A stretch of DNA of 64,000 bases from Sinanaerobacter chloroacetimidivorans (GCF_018128545.1 NZ_JAGSND010000008.1:140752-204751), one strand, 5' to 3'. Counted from the stretch's first letter, positions 16,471 through 24,839 are shown. Notes: generated from the sequence alone by a model not told the origin. Translations and numbers: made by a program.

Positions 16471-17823
16471 ATGGGGAAAGAATTAATATTCAAAACATTA
16501 CGCCATGAAGAAACCAATGAAATACCCTGGGTTCCCTTTGCCGGCGTTCATGCTGGTAAACTGAAAGGGTACACGGCGGAAGAAATCTTAAAAGATTCGG
16601 ATAAATTGGCGGAATCACTGATAGAGGTCAAAAAGCTCTACACTCCGGATGGAATGCCGGTGTTATTTGATCTTCAGGTGGAAGCGGAAATTCTGGGCTG
16701 TGATTTGCTGTGGGCGAAGGACAATCCGCCCTCTGTGAAATCTCATCCTTTTGCAGATACCAATGAACTGCCATGCAAGTGCAAGATCCCAACAGAGGAA
16801 TCCGGCAGACTGCCAATCATTCTGGACGCCATGAGAAGGGTTAAGGCTGAAATTGGAGAGGATGTCGCCTTATACGGACTTATTTGCGGTCCTTTTACCC
16901 TGGCTTCTCATCTAAGAGGCAGTAATATCTTTATGGATATGATGAAAAATGCCGATTATGTAAAGGAACTGGTAGGATTCTGTGCCGAAGTTTCCTGCAA
17001 AATGGCTGAGATGTACATTGACGCCGGAATGGATGTCATCGCGGTAGTTGATCCGCTGGTCAGTCAGATTTCGCCCAGACATATAGAAAAAATGCTATCA
17101 GATGCGTTTAAAGCAGTATTTGATTTTATCAGAGCAAAGGGAAGCTACTCCTGTTTCTTCGTCTGCGGAAACGCCACCAATCAGATAGAGGTCATGTGTA
17201 AGATGGGTCCTGATGGTATATCTGTAGATGAAAATGTAGATCTGGTAAAAGCAAAAGAAATTACGGATCGATATAATATTTCTATCGGAGGAAATATTCC
17301 GCTGACTACCACCATGCTTCATGGTACGCAAGAGGATAATATGAAGATTGTTATCGATCTGATGGATAGTCTCACTCATAGAAACCTCGTCATCAGCCCC
17401 GGCTGCGATATGCCTTATGATACGCCTATAGAAAATACAATCGCGGCATCTCAGGCTGTAAAGCATCCTGAGAAAGCAAGAAAGCTTTTAGAAAATTATC
17501 AGTCAAAAGTGGATGACATAGATGTAACCCTTCCTGATTATGAGCATCTGGATAAAGTACTCATCGAGCTTTTCCTTTTGGATCCGGATCAGTGCGCAGC
17601 CTGCACCTACATGCTGAACAGTGTAGTGGATGCTTTTGATGAGATTAAGGATATTGCAGATTATGCCGTTTACAAGTATACTATAAAAGAGGACATCGCA
17701 AGGACGAGAAAAATGGGAATACCTAATCTTCCTACCATGTGTGTAAACGGAGAGATCAAATGGGTTTCCATTATTCCTGACAGAGAAGAATTTATTTCAG
17801 AAGTTAGAAAGTATGCTAAATAA
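16471..17823 (+). CDS. UroD/MtaA-family methylcobamide methyltransferase fused to a thioredoxin-like domain
   Basis: A 450-residue protein. Residues 1 to about 345 belong to the uroporphyrinogen decarboxylase superfamily, on the branch of MtaA/MtbA methylcobamide:CoM methyltransferases (CGPFTLASHLRG, DPLVSQISPRH, SVDENVDLVKAK, ISPGCDMPYDTP). Residues about 360-450 look like a thioredoxin/glutaredoxin fold, with a Cys-Ala-Ala-Cys pair at 375-378 and the cis-Pro-like segment NLPTMCVNG. In MtaA and MtbA the zinc is held by H-x-C and a later Cys. Here the H-x-C position reads Phe230-Val-Cys232, and Cys312 is kept, so one ligand is missing. The likely job is moving methyl groups off the corrinoid proteins; the acceptor is unknown. 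It has an AGGAGGA site 7 bases upstream. Confidence 0.82.
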   Translation: MGKELIFKTLRHEETNEIPWVPFAGVHAGKLKGYTAEEILKDSDKLAESLIEVKKLYTPDGMPVLFDLQVEAEILGCDLLWAKDNPPSVKSHPFADTNELPCKCKIPTEESGRLPIILDAMRRVKAEIGEDVALYGLICGPFTLASHLRGSNIFMDMMKNADYVKELVGFCAEVSCKMAEMYIDAGMDVIAVVDPLVSQISPRHIEKMLSDAFKAVFDFIRAKGSYSCFFVCGNATNQIEVMCKMGPDGISVDENVDLVKAKEITDRYNISIGGNIPLTTTMLHGTQEDNMKIVIDLMDSLTHRNLVISPGCDMPYDTPIENTIAASQAVKHPEKARKLLENYQSKVDDIDVTLPDYEHLDKVLIELFLLDPDQCAACTYMLNSVVDAFDEIKDIADYAVYKYTIKEDIARTRKMGIPNLPTMCVNGEIKWVSIIPDREEFISEVRKYAK

Positions 17824-17825
17824 GA

Positions 17826-18533
17826 ATGAAAAATCAAATAATCCCGATCAGCATGGAAGAAGCTGATGTTTATGCAATCGAATATTTCCTGAGTATTTGC
17901 GGCTTTCAACGGGAAGGCGAAAAATATAAAAGGCTGGCAATGCAGGGCATGGAGGTCAAGGATAAGATTAAGGACAGGGTCAGAATTCAAGCCATCGTTT
18001 CCTCTTATTCAAAGGAAATCATAGAAGGAAATACTGCTGTCATTGAAGATGTGACCTTTGTGTGCAATGCGTTCGAACAATTAAACAGGGATAGTATACA
18101 ATCTATTTATGCCTTTATCCTCACCGCCGGTATTTACGAATGTAACAAGGCAGTGCCCATGATAGAGCAGCTTTATGCGGATATCTGGGGAACCGCTTAC
18201 GTGGATGCCGGCTTAGAGGTACTGAAAAACCGTCTTCTGGCAGATGTCAGAGGAAAGGGAGACGATCAGTCCGTATCAGCCGTATTGGATTCTTTCGGCC
18301 CCGGATATTACGGTATGGAGGTAGATCAGATCGGCAGCTTTTTTAAGATTTTGAATGGGGGCAGAATTGATGTAACGGTGAGAGATAACTGCCTGATGCT
18401 GCCTCTGAAATCCTGTGCGGGATTTTTTATAGCAGTGGATGATGAAACAAAATTACCTTCTGCCGACTGTAAAAGCTGCCGTGCAGAACATAAAGGCTGT
18501 GCCTATTGTCAAGTACAAATCAAAAAACGGTAA
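17826..18533 (+). CDS. Methionine-synthase-activation-domain-like protein
   Basis: A 235-residue protein whose C-terminal half resembles the AdoMet-binding reactivation domain of cobalamin-dependent methionine synthase: SFGPGYYGMEVDQIGSFFKI and the later LPLKSCAGFFIAVD. The tail carries a four-Cys cluster, C-x2-C-x6-C-x2-C (CKSCRAEHKGCAYC), that could bind zinc or an iron-sulfur centre. The ATG is two bases after the UroD-like stop, so the genes are translationally coupled. A role in reductive reactivation or handling of corrinoid protein is inferred from the domain and place; no function is proven for this group as far as I know. Confidence 0.75.
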   Translation: MKNQIIPISMEEADVYAIEYFLSICGFQREGEKYKRLAMQGMEVKDKIKDRVRIQAIVSSYSKEIIEGNTAVIEDVTFVCNAFEQLNRDSIQSIYAFILTAGIYECNKAVPMIEQLYADIWGTAYVDAGLEVLKNRLLADVRGKGDDQSVSAVLDSFGPGYYGMEVDQIGSFFKILNGGRIDVTVRDNCLMLPLKSCAGFFIAVDDETKLPSADCKSCRAEHKGCAYCQVQIKKR

Positions 18534-18550
18534 ACCTCTTCCAGCAACAT

Positions 18551-18622
18551 GGGGGGCGGATCGTATGGATCGCATAGACTCTAAATTTATGCAGCCGAGT
18601 GAAACTCTCGGGCTCCTCGCCA
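18551..18622 (+). tRNA. pylT: tRNA-Pyl (anticodon CUA), CCA encoded
   Basis: A 72-base tRNA with CUA anticodon in loop CTCTAAA. It shows the hallmarks of tRNA-Pyl: a six-base-pair anticodon stem (CATAGA/TTTATG), a small D-loop, a short variable region and an encoded CCA at 18620-18622. The acceptor arms GGGGGGC and GCTCCTC pair over 7 positions including G-U pairs. From memory it aligns without gaps to the Desulfitobacterium tRNA-Pyl, with changes that keep pairing in the acceptor and anticodon stems. It lies 17 bases after the methionine-synthase-activation-like gene. Confidence 0.95.
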
Positions 18623-18686
18623 ATATTTTTTTAATACTTGATTTTAGGCTGGCAGTGTGCGGCGAAATAGAATGTTTCATGATGAG

Positions 18687-18711
18687 AGTAGGCGGTTCAG
18701 TCTACTTTTTT
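18687..18711 (+). terminator. Terminator downstream of pylT
   Basis: AGTAGGC (18687-18693), loop GGTTCA, GTCTACT (18700-18706) and six T. It would end the transcript that contains pylT. Confidence 0.72.
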
Positions 18712-18777
18712 CATCTGATAGGCAATATCGTTTCCGATCAGATGAAAAGAGGGAATGCAGAGGGGCCCGCCCTCTGC
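18708..18777 (+). other. Two further hairpins between pylT and the COG0523 gene
   Basis: TTTTCATCTGAT (18708-18719) pairs perfectly with ATCAGATGAAAA (18737-18748), sharing its T-run with the terminator just upstream. GCAGAGGG (18757-18764) pairs with CCCTCTGC (18770-18777) a few bases before the AAGGAGGG site of the next gene. These might link pylT transcript ends with expression of the GTPase gene. Confidence 0.6.
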
Positions 18778-18795
18778 CGTTAAGGAGGGAAGACG

Positions 18796-19713
18796 ATGAT
18801 ACAATTACTTTTATTGACCGGATTCTTGGGAGCAGGTAAAACCACTTTATTAAACAACATTTTAGATGGGTATCAGGATCAAAAAATTGGCATTATCGTA
18901 AATGAATTCGGATCTGTCAATGTAGACGGCAGGCTGCTGCACAGTCAGGGAATACAAATGGCTGAGCTTTCAAACGGATCCATCTTCTGTGCCTGCATTA
19001 AGGATAAATTTGTTGACAGTCTGATTGCACTTTCCAATACGGATATCGAATATTTATTTGTGGAGGCTTCCGGGCTGGCAGATCCCTCCAATATGCCCCA
19101 AATCCTTCAGGGTATTGAACATAAGACCGGAAATACCTATCTTCTGAAAGGAACCGTCTGCATTGTCGACGGTGAACATTTCCTGGAACTATTGGATTTA
19201 CTTCCGGCTCTGCATCGACAGGTAGAATATGGAGACATGATTGTTATCAACAAAGCGGATCTTATCGAAGAGAAGACCATTGATCAAATCAAAGAAACGA
19301 TCAAGGAAATCAACCCGGATGCAGAGATCGGCATCACCTCCTATTGCAGATTGAATATCCCCGAAATGCTGGAACATCTTTCTGCAAAGCCCAGAGCATG
19401 GCAGGAAACCACCAACACCTATGAATCCAGGCCCAACACTTTTGTTTTAAAGGCAGAAGAATTCGTTTCCTGCAAAAACCTGAAGGAATTTTTAGAAGAA
19501 ATTTCTCAACATACCTATCGAATCAAGGGGTTTTCCATGACAGATCAAGGTCCGATGGAAATCAATGCCGTAAGAGAGGATGTCCGAATCATTCCCTGGA
19601 GAGAGGAGATCACAGGCAGTGAAATTGTGCTGATTTCGGCTGTAGGGATTCGTTTGCTGAGTCTTATCACCTCGGCGCTGGAAAAAAATCTAAAGGGAAA
19701 ACTGCATCTATAA
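18796..19713 (+). CDS. COG0523 (CobW/P47K) family GTPase
   Basis: A 305-residue P-loop GTPase with GFLGAGKTT (Walker A), the metal-site-like SIFCACIKD, the Walker B-like FVEASGLADP, and guanine-specificity motif INKAD; the C-terminal domain is the usual small CobW_C fold. The family insert metals or chaperone metallocofactors. Its place between pylT and pylSn and beside corrinoid genes suggests delivery of zinc or cobalt, or corrinoid handling, in methylamine metabolism. That is inference. The Cys motif is C-x-C rather than the more common C-x-C-C. A strong AAGGAGGG precedes the ATG. Confidence 0.85.
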   Translation: MIQLLLLTGFLGAGKTTLLNNILDGYQDQKIGIIVNEFGSVNVDGRLLHSQGIQMAELSNGSIFCACIKDKFVDSLIALSNTDIEYLFVEASGLADPSNMPQILQGIEHKTGNTYLLKGTVCIVDGEHFLELLDLLPALHRQVEYGDMIVINKADLIEEKTIDQIKETIKEINPDAEIGITSYCRLNIPEMLEHLSAKPRAWQETTNTYESRPNTFVLKAEEFVSCKNLKEFLEEISQHTYRIKGFSMTDQGPMEINAVREDVRIIPWREEITGSEIVLISAVGIRLLSLITSALEKNLKGKLHL

Positions 19714-19767
19714 GATTTGTGTTGACTGGGATAAAGCAAGAAATTTTCAAAGGTCTGTCCTATTCTC

Positions 19768-19796
19768 TTGAATTCAGGAAAAAACCGGAGTAATAT
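19768..19796 (+). promoter_or_regulatory. Promoter for pylSn
   Basis: TTGAAT (19768-19773) and TAATAT (19791-19796) are 17 bases apart, 54 bases before the pylSn ATG. Confidence 0.6.
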
Positions 19797-19849
19797 AGTA
19801 CATATAAGGATGAGGACAAAGAAAGAAGAGGAGCAGCGGAAGCAGTAAC

Positions 19850-20197
19850 ATGGGAGAAGAAAAGAAAAGATATTACAGAAAGCATGCCGAGCTTTTTCTG
19901 TTATTGGACAAGATCAAGCTGTGGCCCTCTCGAACCGGTATTTTGCATGGGATCAGGAGCATCAGAATGAACGGCGACTACGCCGAAATTACAACTCATT
20001 GCGGAAAGGAATTCAGAATCCGAAACTCCAGAAGCTCCAGAGCAGCCAGATGGCTTCGAAACAAATGGATTTGCAGACCTTGCAAAGATTGTAAAATACC
20101 GCAGTGGAAATTAGAGAAGTATTCTTCTACTTATTTTGCGGAACATTATGGCAGTGATTTAAAAAAACGAAATGATATCTTAGGCTCTGCTGATTAA
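19850..20197 (+). CDS. pylSn: Pyrrolysyl-tRNA synthetase N-terminal subunit
   Basis: A 115-residue small basic protein equivalent to the N-terminal tRNA-binding domain of archaeal PylRS. It shows LWPSRTGILHGI (compare LWMSRTGTLHKI in Methanosarcina), RNSRSSRAARWLRNK, and a Cys cluster at 75, 78 and 81 (CRPCKDC) followed by IPQWKLEKYS. These with His33 fit the zinc-binding NTD, though the second zinc His of archaeal proteins seems replaced by Cys. It helps PylSc grip tRNA-Pyl. The gene is about 4.5 kb from pylSc. It is short and easily missed. The ribosome site is weak (GGAAG 9 bases upstream). Confidence 0.93.
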   Translation: MGEEKKRYYRKHAELFLLLDKIKLWPSRTGILHGIRSIRMNGDYAEITTHCGKEFRIRNSRSSRAARWLRNKWICRPCKDCKIPQWKLEKYSSTYFAEHYGSDLKKRNDILGSAD

Positions 20198-20234
20198 TCC
20201 CGGTTTTTCAGTAAGACCAGTCTTGATGAGAAGG

Positions 20235-20271
20235 GATAGCGGTAAAGCGTTTTATTGCTATCACTTTTTTT
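20235..20271 (+). terminator. Terminator after pylSn
   Basis: GATAGC (20235-20240) and GCTATC (20257-20262) with inner pairing GTAAA/TTTAT, then a seven-T run at 20265-20271. Confidence 0.82.
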
Positions 20272-20342
20272 CGTGGGGAAAAGTAAATACGGAATATCGG
20301 GTTAATAACAGAAATGAATCCTAGAATTTTCTTCCAAAATTC

Positions 20343-20371
20343 TTGATTTGAAATGGGAAATTTCATATGAT
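20343..20371 (+). promoter_or_regulatory. Promoter with a palindromic spacer, AI-2E-type permease operon
   Basis: TTGATT (20343-20348), a 17-base spacer, and TATGAT (20366-20371). The spacer itself is the inverted repeat TGAAAT-N5-ATTTCA, which could be an operator. Confidence 0.55.
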
Positions 20372-20432
20372 AAGATAAAAGAAGAGGTAATTTGCTCCTT
20401 TCAGGAGCTGTAAATGATAATGAAGAAGGCAA

Positions 20433-21533
20433 GTGGTGAATCAAATGACAGACTGCAATGACAATCAAAGAGGACGGGGAACGAAGGAGATCATTATTTC
20501 TCTTGTCGTTTTATTTTTAATGTTTGTTACGATAGGGTACATGCTGGACATTGTCCTGCTGACCTTTATTATTACTTTTATCTTCTACCATCTGGTGAAG
20601 AAAATACAGAACAAGGCTCGGCTTGCCGGCCTGAGAGTTCCCGACGGAGTCGTTCTCAGCATCCTTTATATTCTTTTTATTCTGGTGTTGGCATTTGCCA
20701 GTATTGAATTTGCGCCGATTCTGGCAACTCAATTTACGGATCTTGCGAACATCTTTATTCGTTTTGATATCAATGCCGTCAGAGATTCGCTGGATCCCAG
20801 ACTTGCAGAAGCAATAGATCACATTGATTTCAACAAATATATAACCGAGGCTGGAGTCATGCTGGCTACCGGTATCACGAAGATAGGCGGTTTTGGTGTC
20901 AGTCTGTTTTTATCTATGATTCTGGGTTTTTTCCTTCTACTGGAAAAAAACAAGATTAAAAAATTCGGTGAGATTTTGGGACAAAGCAGAGTATCCTACA
21001 TTTATGAGTATTTAATCGTTTTCGGAGGGAATTTTGTACAGACCTTTGGAAAGGTCATGAAAGTACAGATCACCATTGCCCTGATCAATTCTATTCTGTC
21101 TATGATTTTGCTTACCTTCCTGCAATTTCCGCAGATCATGAGTTTAGGCGTTATGATTTTTCTCCTGGGCTTAATTCCGGTAGCAGGTGTGATCATTTCC
21201 CTGGTACCCTTAAGTATCATCGCCTTCAATATAGGGGGGATCAGCAAGGTCATTGCAGTCATTATCATGATCGTTCTGATTCACACGGTGGAGGCTTACA
21301 TTCTGAATCCGAAGCTGATGTCGGATAAGACAGAATTGCCGGTTTGCTTTGTGTTTATCATCCTGTTGGTTGGTGAACATTACCTGGGTGTTTGGGGCCT
21401 TCTGATCGGTGTGCCCATCTTTATCTTTTTGATGAATGCTTTACAGGTTGAATTTGAAGGAGCCAATAAGAAAGAAAGAGTGAAAGTGAAAAAAATAAAA
21501 GGCAGCAGTGAGGAGCGAGAAGAAGAGTGTTAA
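20433..21533 (+). CDS. AI-2E/PerM-family transporter
   Basis: A 366-residue membrane protein with seven or eight hydrophobic helices and the long amphipathic middle (SRVSYIYEYLIVFGGNFVQTFGKVMKVQ, given here in part as SRVSYIYEYL) typical of the AI-2E exporter/PerM family; LGLIPVAGVIISLVP and the late HTVEAYILNPKLM match too. Members export AI-2 or act as cation antiporters; the substrate here is unknown. The start is GTG at 20433 or 20436 after AAGAAGG. It overlaps the SulP gene start by 7 bases, so they are translationally coupled. Confidence 0.85.
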   Translation: MVNQMTDCNDNQRGRGTKEIIISLVVLFLMFVTIGYMLDIVLLTFIITFIFYHLVKKIQNKARLAGLRVPDGVVLSILYILFILVLAFASIEFAPILATQFTDLANIFIRFDINAVRDSLDPRLAEAIDHIDFNKYITEAGVMLATGITKIGGFGVSLFLSMILGFFLLLEKNKIKKFGEILGQSRVSYIYEYLIVFGGNFVQTFGKVMKVQITIALINSILSMILLTFLQFPQIMSLGVMIFLLGLIPVAGVIISLVPLSIIAFNIGGISKVIAVIIMIVLIHTVEAYILNPKLMSDKTELPVCFVFIILLVGEHYLGVWGLLIGVPIFIFLMNALQVEFEGANKKERVKVKKIKGSSEEREEEC

Positions 21534-23182
21534 AACAATATATAGCAGATTTACAATCAGAGTTTACAGGTTATAATAAACAAAAATTTTCCAGGGATGT
21601 CATGGCCGGCCTGACGGTGACCGCAGTAGCCTTGCCTCTTGCCCTGGCCTTCGGGGTAGGATCCGGCGCCACCGCCGCATCCGGGCTGATTACCGCAATC
21701 ATAGCGGGGCTGGTCATCGGTGCTTTTTCCGGGGCTTCCTTCCAGATTTCCGGCCCTACCGGGGCAATGACAGCCATCTTAATTATGCTGGTGCAGAAAT
21801 ATGGACTAAACGGCATCTTTATAGCAGGCTTTCTGGCAGGAATCATTTTGGTAGTAGCAGGTTTTTTTAAGCTGGGCAGGATTATCTATTTTATCCCGTC
21901 TTCTGTTATTTCAGGATTTACTTCGGGAATCGCCATCGTCATTGCTTTAGGGCAGCTGGACAATCTCTTTGGAGTTAAATCAACTGGCAGTTTAGCCATT
22001 ACGAAAGTCTACTCCTATTTTACCAATGGTTTTCCGCTGGATATTCCAACCTTTGCACTTGGGTTGGCGGTTATTGTCACTATGATCATTTGGCCGAAAA
22101 AGTGGAATGAAAAATTTCCGTCTTCTCTGGCAGGGCTAATCATCGTATTGATCATAAACCATTTTCTGAAATTAGATGTAGCCATGGTAGGGGAGATTCC
22201 TAAAACCATTTTGCTCCAGGATCGGCTATCTTTTCAGTCGCTGACCATAGCCCAGTTTTGGGATTTTCTGGTCCCGGCCATGAGCATCGCCGCCCTTGCC
22301 ATGATTGAAAGTCTTCTTTGCGGTGCATCGGCAGGTAAGCTCAAAAAGGAAAAACTGAACGGAGACAGAGAGCTGGTGGCACAGGGAATCGGCAACATCC
22401 TGATTCCTTTGTTTGGAGGGGTGCCTGCAACCGCAGCCATTGCAAGAACAAGCGTGGCTATTAAATCCGGCGGAGAAACGAGAATGACGGGAATCCTTCA
22501 TGCAGTTGGACTGCTGCTTTCCATGTTTCTTTTGGCTCCGGTTATGTCTGCCATTCCGTTGTCGGCATTGGCCGGAGTTCTGATCGTTACTGCCTGGAGA
22601 ATGAACGATTGGGAGAATATTCATTATATCTTCGATCATAAATTTAAATCGGGAATTGCTAAGTTTTTCATCACGATGTGTGCCACCGTGGTACTGGATC
22701 TAACCCAGGCCATCATCATTGGGGTTGCTTTCTCAGCATTTCTTATCGTTGTTCGGATAACCGATATCGATATTACTATCAGCGAAGTGGAAAATGAACG
22801 ATTGGAGGAAATAGGAATCAATATTCCCTCAGTACCGGAACATATCCGGGTGGCCTATCTGACAGGAACCATCTTCTTTGCGGTAGTGGAAAAGCTCACC
22901 AGCCAGCTTGCTGAAATGGAAAACACCACGGTTTTGATCCTTTCCATGAGAGGTGTTCCGGTCATTGACCTGTCGGGGCTTCAGGCTCTGACGGAACTGA
23001 CGGCACATTATCAGGAATCCGGCACTACCGTTATGTTAACCAGTGTGCAGCCTAAAGTACTGGAGGTTTTGAAGAGAGGCGGTCTCATTGATATGATCGG
23101 TGAGGATCATGTCTTCAAAAGTGCAGAATACGCCATTGTATGCGCCAATGAGGAGCACATACATAAAAGCTATCAGTACTGA
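21527..23182 (+). CDS. SulP (SLC26) anion permease with STAS domain
   Basis: A 551-residue SulP transporter. The membrane part (about 1-400) begins FSRDVMAGLTVTAVALPLALAFGVG, has ISGPTGAMTAIL, then SLLCGASAGKL and FGGVPATAAIARTSV, matching the UraA/SulP fold. A cytoplasmic STAS domain occupies the C-terminus (TVLILSMRGVPVIDLSGLQAL). Substrates in the family include sulfate, bicarbonate and dicarboxylates; which one applies here cannot be decided. The GTG start overlaps the previous gene. A strong terminator follows after 40 bases. Confidence 0.92.
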   Translation: MLKQYIADLQSEFTGYNKQKFSRDVMAGLTVTAVALPLALAFGVGSGATAASGLITAIIAGLVIGAFSGASFQISGPTGAMTAILIMLVQKYGLNGIFIAGFLAGIILVVAGFFKLGRIIYFIPSSVISGFTSGIAIVIALGQLDNLFGVKSTGSLAITKVYSYFTNGFPLDIPTFALGLAVIVTMIIWPKKWNEKFPSSLAGLIIVLIINHFLKLDVAMVGEIPKTILLQDRLSFQSLTIAQFWDFLVPAMSIAALAMIESLLCGASAGKLKKEKLNGDRELVAQGIGNILIPLFGGVPATAAIARTSVAIKSGGETRMTGILHAVGLLLSMFLLAPVMSAIPLSALAGVLIVTAWRMNDWENIHYIFDHKFKSGIAKFFITMCATVVLDLTQAIIIGVAFSAFLIVVRITDIDITISEVENERLEEIGINIPSVPEHIRVAYLTGTIFFAVVEKLTSQLAEMENTTVLILSMRGVPVIDLSGLQALTELTAHYQESGTTVMLTSVQPKVLEVLKRGGLIDMIGEDHVFKSAEYAIVCANEEHIHKSYQY

Positions 23183-23222
23183 CCTATACATTTAAAATTT
23201 ACTGTGAAAATATTATGTATTT

Positions 23223-23254
23223 AAAAATATCGTGGATTCCACGATATTTTTTTT
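23223..23254. terminator. Terminator after the SulP gene
   Basis: A perfect 13-bp stem, AAAAATATCGTGG / CCACGATATTTTT, with a three-base loop and further T. Confidence 0.92.
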
Positions 23255-23316
23255 AGCGAACAAATCATGGTTAGGATTCATATTATATTTCAAATAGCAA
23301 GGAAGGGGTTGTTTCA

Positions 23317-23877
23317 ATGAATAGTAATGGGCATAACCAGGACACTTTCCCCAGCGGGCAGGTGAATTTAAACAACAGACTCAGGAGACTTTGGAGCCAG
23401 CTGGCTATGTGGAGAAGAGATTATCTGGTAAGCCTGGCATCGGGTTACGGAGATTTGCAGCTGATAGAAGACAAACTCTATCATGTAACACAAGATTTTG
23501 GCAATGTTTTTGAGACTTTTTTCGGAGTCGTATTTGCAAACCGTATGGAATATTATTTTACAGTCCAGGCTTCTATTTTAAATGAAATTGCAAATGCAAT
23601 CAACATGGGAAACCAGGAGGCAGCTGATACTGCTACAAGAAGACTGTATGAAAATGTCGATGATATGTCTGCTTATTTAGCAAGCATCAATCCTTATTGG
23701 AATGAAGTAAACCTGAGAAGTCTGTTTTATGAATATTACAGAGAGACCGTGTTGGAAATCATCAATATACTGGCGGGAAATCAGGAGGAAGCCATTAGAA
23801 TCTATCAGACTTTGGAAGATTACGTGCTTGAGATTGCAGATTATTTAACAAGAGGATTTGTAGAATTTTTTACTTAA
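23317..23877 (+). CDS. Small alpha-helical protein of unknown function
   Basis: A 186-residue soluble, almost all-helical protein with many aromatic and acidic residues (LRRLWSQLAMWRRDYLVSLA, YENVDDMSAYLASINPYWNE). It resembles a family seen in Firmicutes that databases sometimes mislabel as acetylglutamate kinase; no kinase motif is present here. It is a single gene with AAGGAAGGGG before the ATG, lying between the SulP terminator and the convergent phosphoesterase gene. A role cannot be given. Confidence 0.75.
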   Translation: MNSNGHNQDTFPSGQVNLNNRLRRLWSQLAMWRRDYLVSLASGYGDLQLIEDKLYHVTQDFGNVFETFFGVVFANRMEYYFTVQASILNEIANAINMGNQEAADTATRRLYENVDDMSAYLASINPYWNEVNLRSLFYEYYRETVLEIINILAGNQEEAIRIYQTLEDYVLEIADYLTRGFVEFFT

Positions 23878-23928
23878 AGGAAAAGAAAGCCTCCTCCGGC
23901 TAGCCGGCAGATCAATGTGGATTGTACT

Positions 23929-24774
23929 TTAGCTGGATTTTTTGATTACGATCTTTGTCAGCTCCGGCGGAGACAGGAAGCGGAACGGCAGTTTCGTCAT
24001 TCCTACACCGGAGGTTACATACAGCCGGCTTGCACGGGCATTTTCAAAATCATACAAGCCTTTGATATATTTTTTTCCATAAGCAGGAAGAATATAGTCG
24101 TCAAAATATTTTAGATTGATTTGTCTGCCGTGAGTATGAGCGGACAACATCAGATCCACATTGTAATCCAGAACCTCATCCATAACATCCGGTTCATGAG
24201 CCAGAACAATATTATAGTAATCAGGTCTGCCCCAGCTTACGATTTCCGGATTTCCGTAACCAATGAGCACATCGTCTACCCCTATGACGGCGACACCAAT
24301 CTCATCCAAAGGATAATATTTATTTTTCAAAACGGTAAAGCCTCCGGCTTCCATGATGGATTCGTAGACATATTCGGCACCTCCGCCATAATCATGATTT
24401 CCGAAGACTGCAAATTTTCCGTAAGGAGCCGATATTTCAGACAGCTTCGCCGATATGTCGGCGGTATCTCCGGAATAGGAATCGTAGTGATCGATAAGAT
24501 CTCCGGCAAAAACTACAAGGTCCGGTTCCATTTTATCAATGGCTTCCAGGACTTTGGAAAAGTCTTCGAGGGTATAATAATCTCCAAAGTGGGTATCGCC
24601 AAAAACAGCGATTTTTAACTCCTTCTGATCTGTTTGAAAGAAACTCGACTCAATGGATACTTCCTTGACTTTCAGCATATTCGGTTCGATATATCTTGCA
24701 TAAGCAACTGTGAACCCAGTTACTATAATAATGAATAGAAACAGGCGGAAAATGGCCTTGATAAATTGAAACAT
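23929..24774 (-). CDS. Membrane-anchored metallophosphoesterase (YkuE-like)
   Basis: A 281-residue calcineurin-like phosphoesterase with one N-terminal membrane helix (about 6-24), so the enzyme faces outward. Metal-binding motifs appear in order: FGDTHFGD, FAGDLIDH, FGNHDYGG and SAHTHGRQ. YkuE-type enzymes of Bacillus act at the cell surface, perhaps on UDP-diacylglucosamine-like lipids, but the substrate here is unknown. The ATG at 24774 follows GAGGTG by 4-5 bases. It is a single gene, divergent from the BaiN-like flavoprotein. Confidence 0.88.
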   Translation of the reverse strand: MFQFIKAIFRLFLFIIIVTGFTVAYARYIEPNMLKVKEVSIESSFFQTDQKELKIAVFGDTHFGDYYTLEDFSKVLEAIDKMEPDLVVFAGDLIDHYDSYSGDTADISAKLSEISAPYGKFAVFGNHDYGGGAEYVYESIMEAGGFTVLKNKYYPLDEIGVAVIGVDDVLIGYGNPEIVSWGRPDYYNIVLAHEPDVMDEVLDYNVDLMLSAHTHGRQINLKYFDDYILPAYGKKYIKGLYDFENARASRLYVTSGVGMTKLPFRFLSPPELTKIVIKKSS

Positions 24775-24839
24775 GACTCACCTCAGGGTTTTGATTTTAA
24801 AATGTACACACTTTGTCATTATATCAAGAGGAGCTTTCC

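Noticed and set aside
20208..20468. 86-residue minus-strand open frame
   Set aside because: It covers the pylSn terminator and the next promoter and has no ribosome site or motif.
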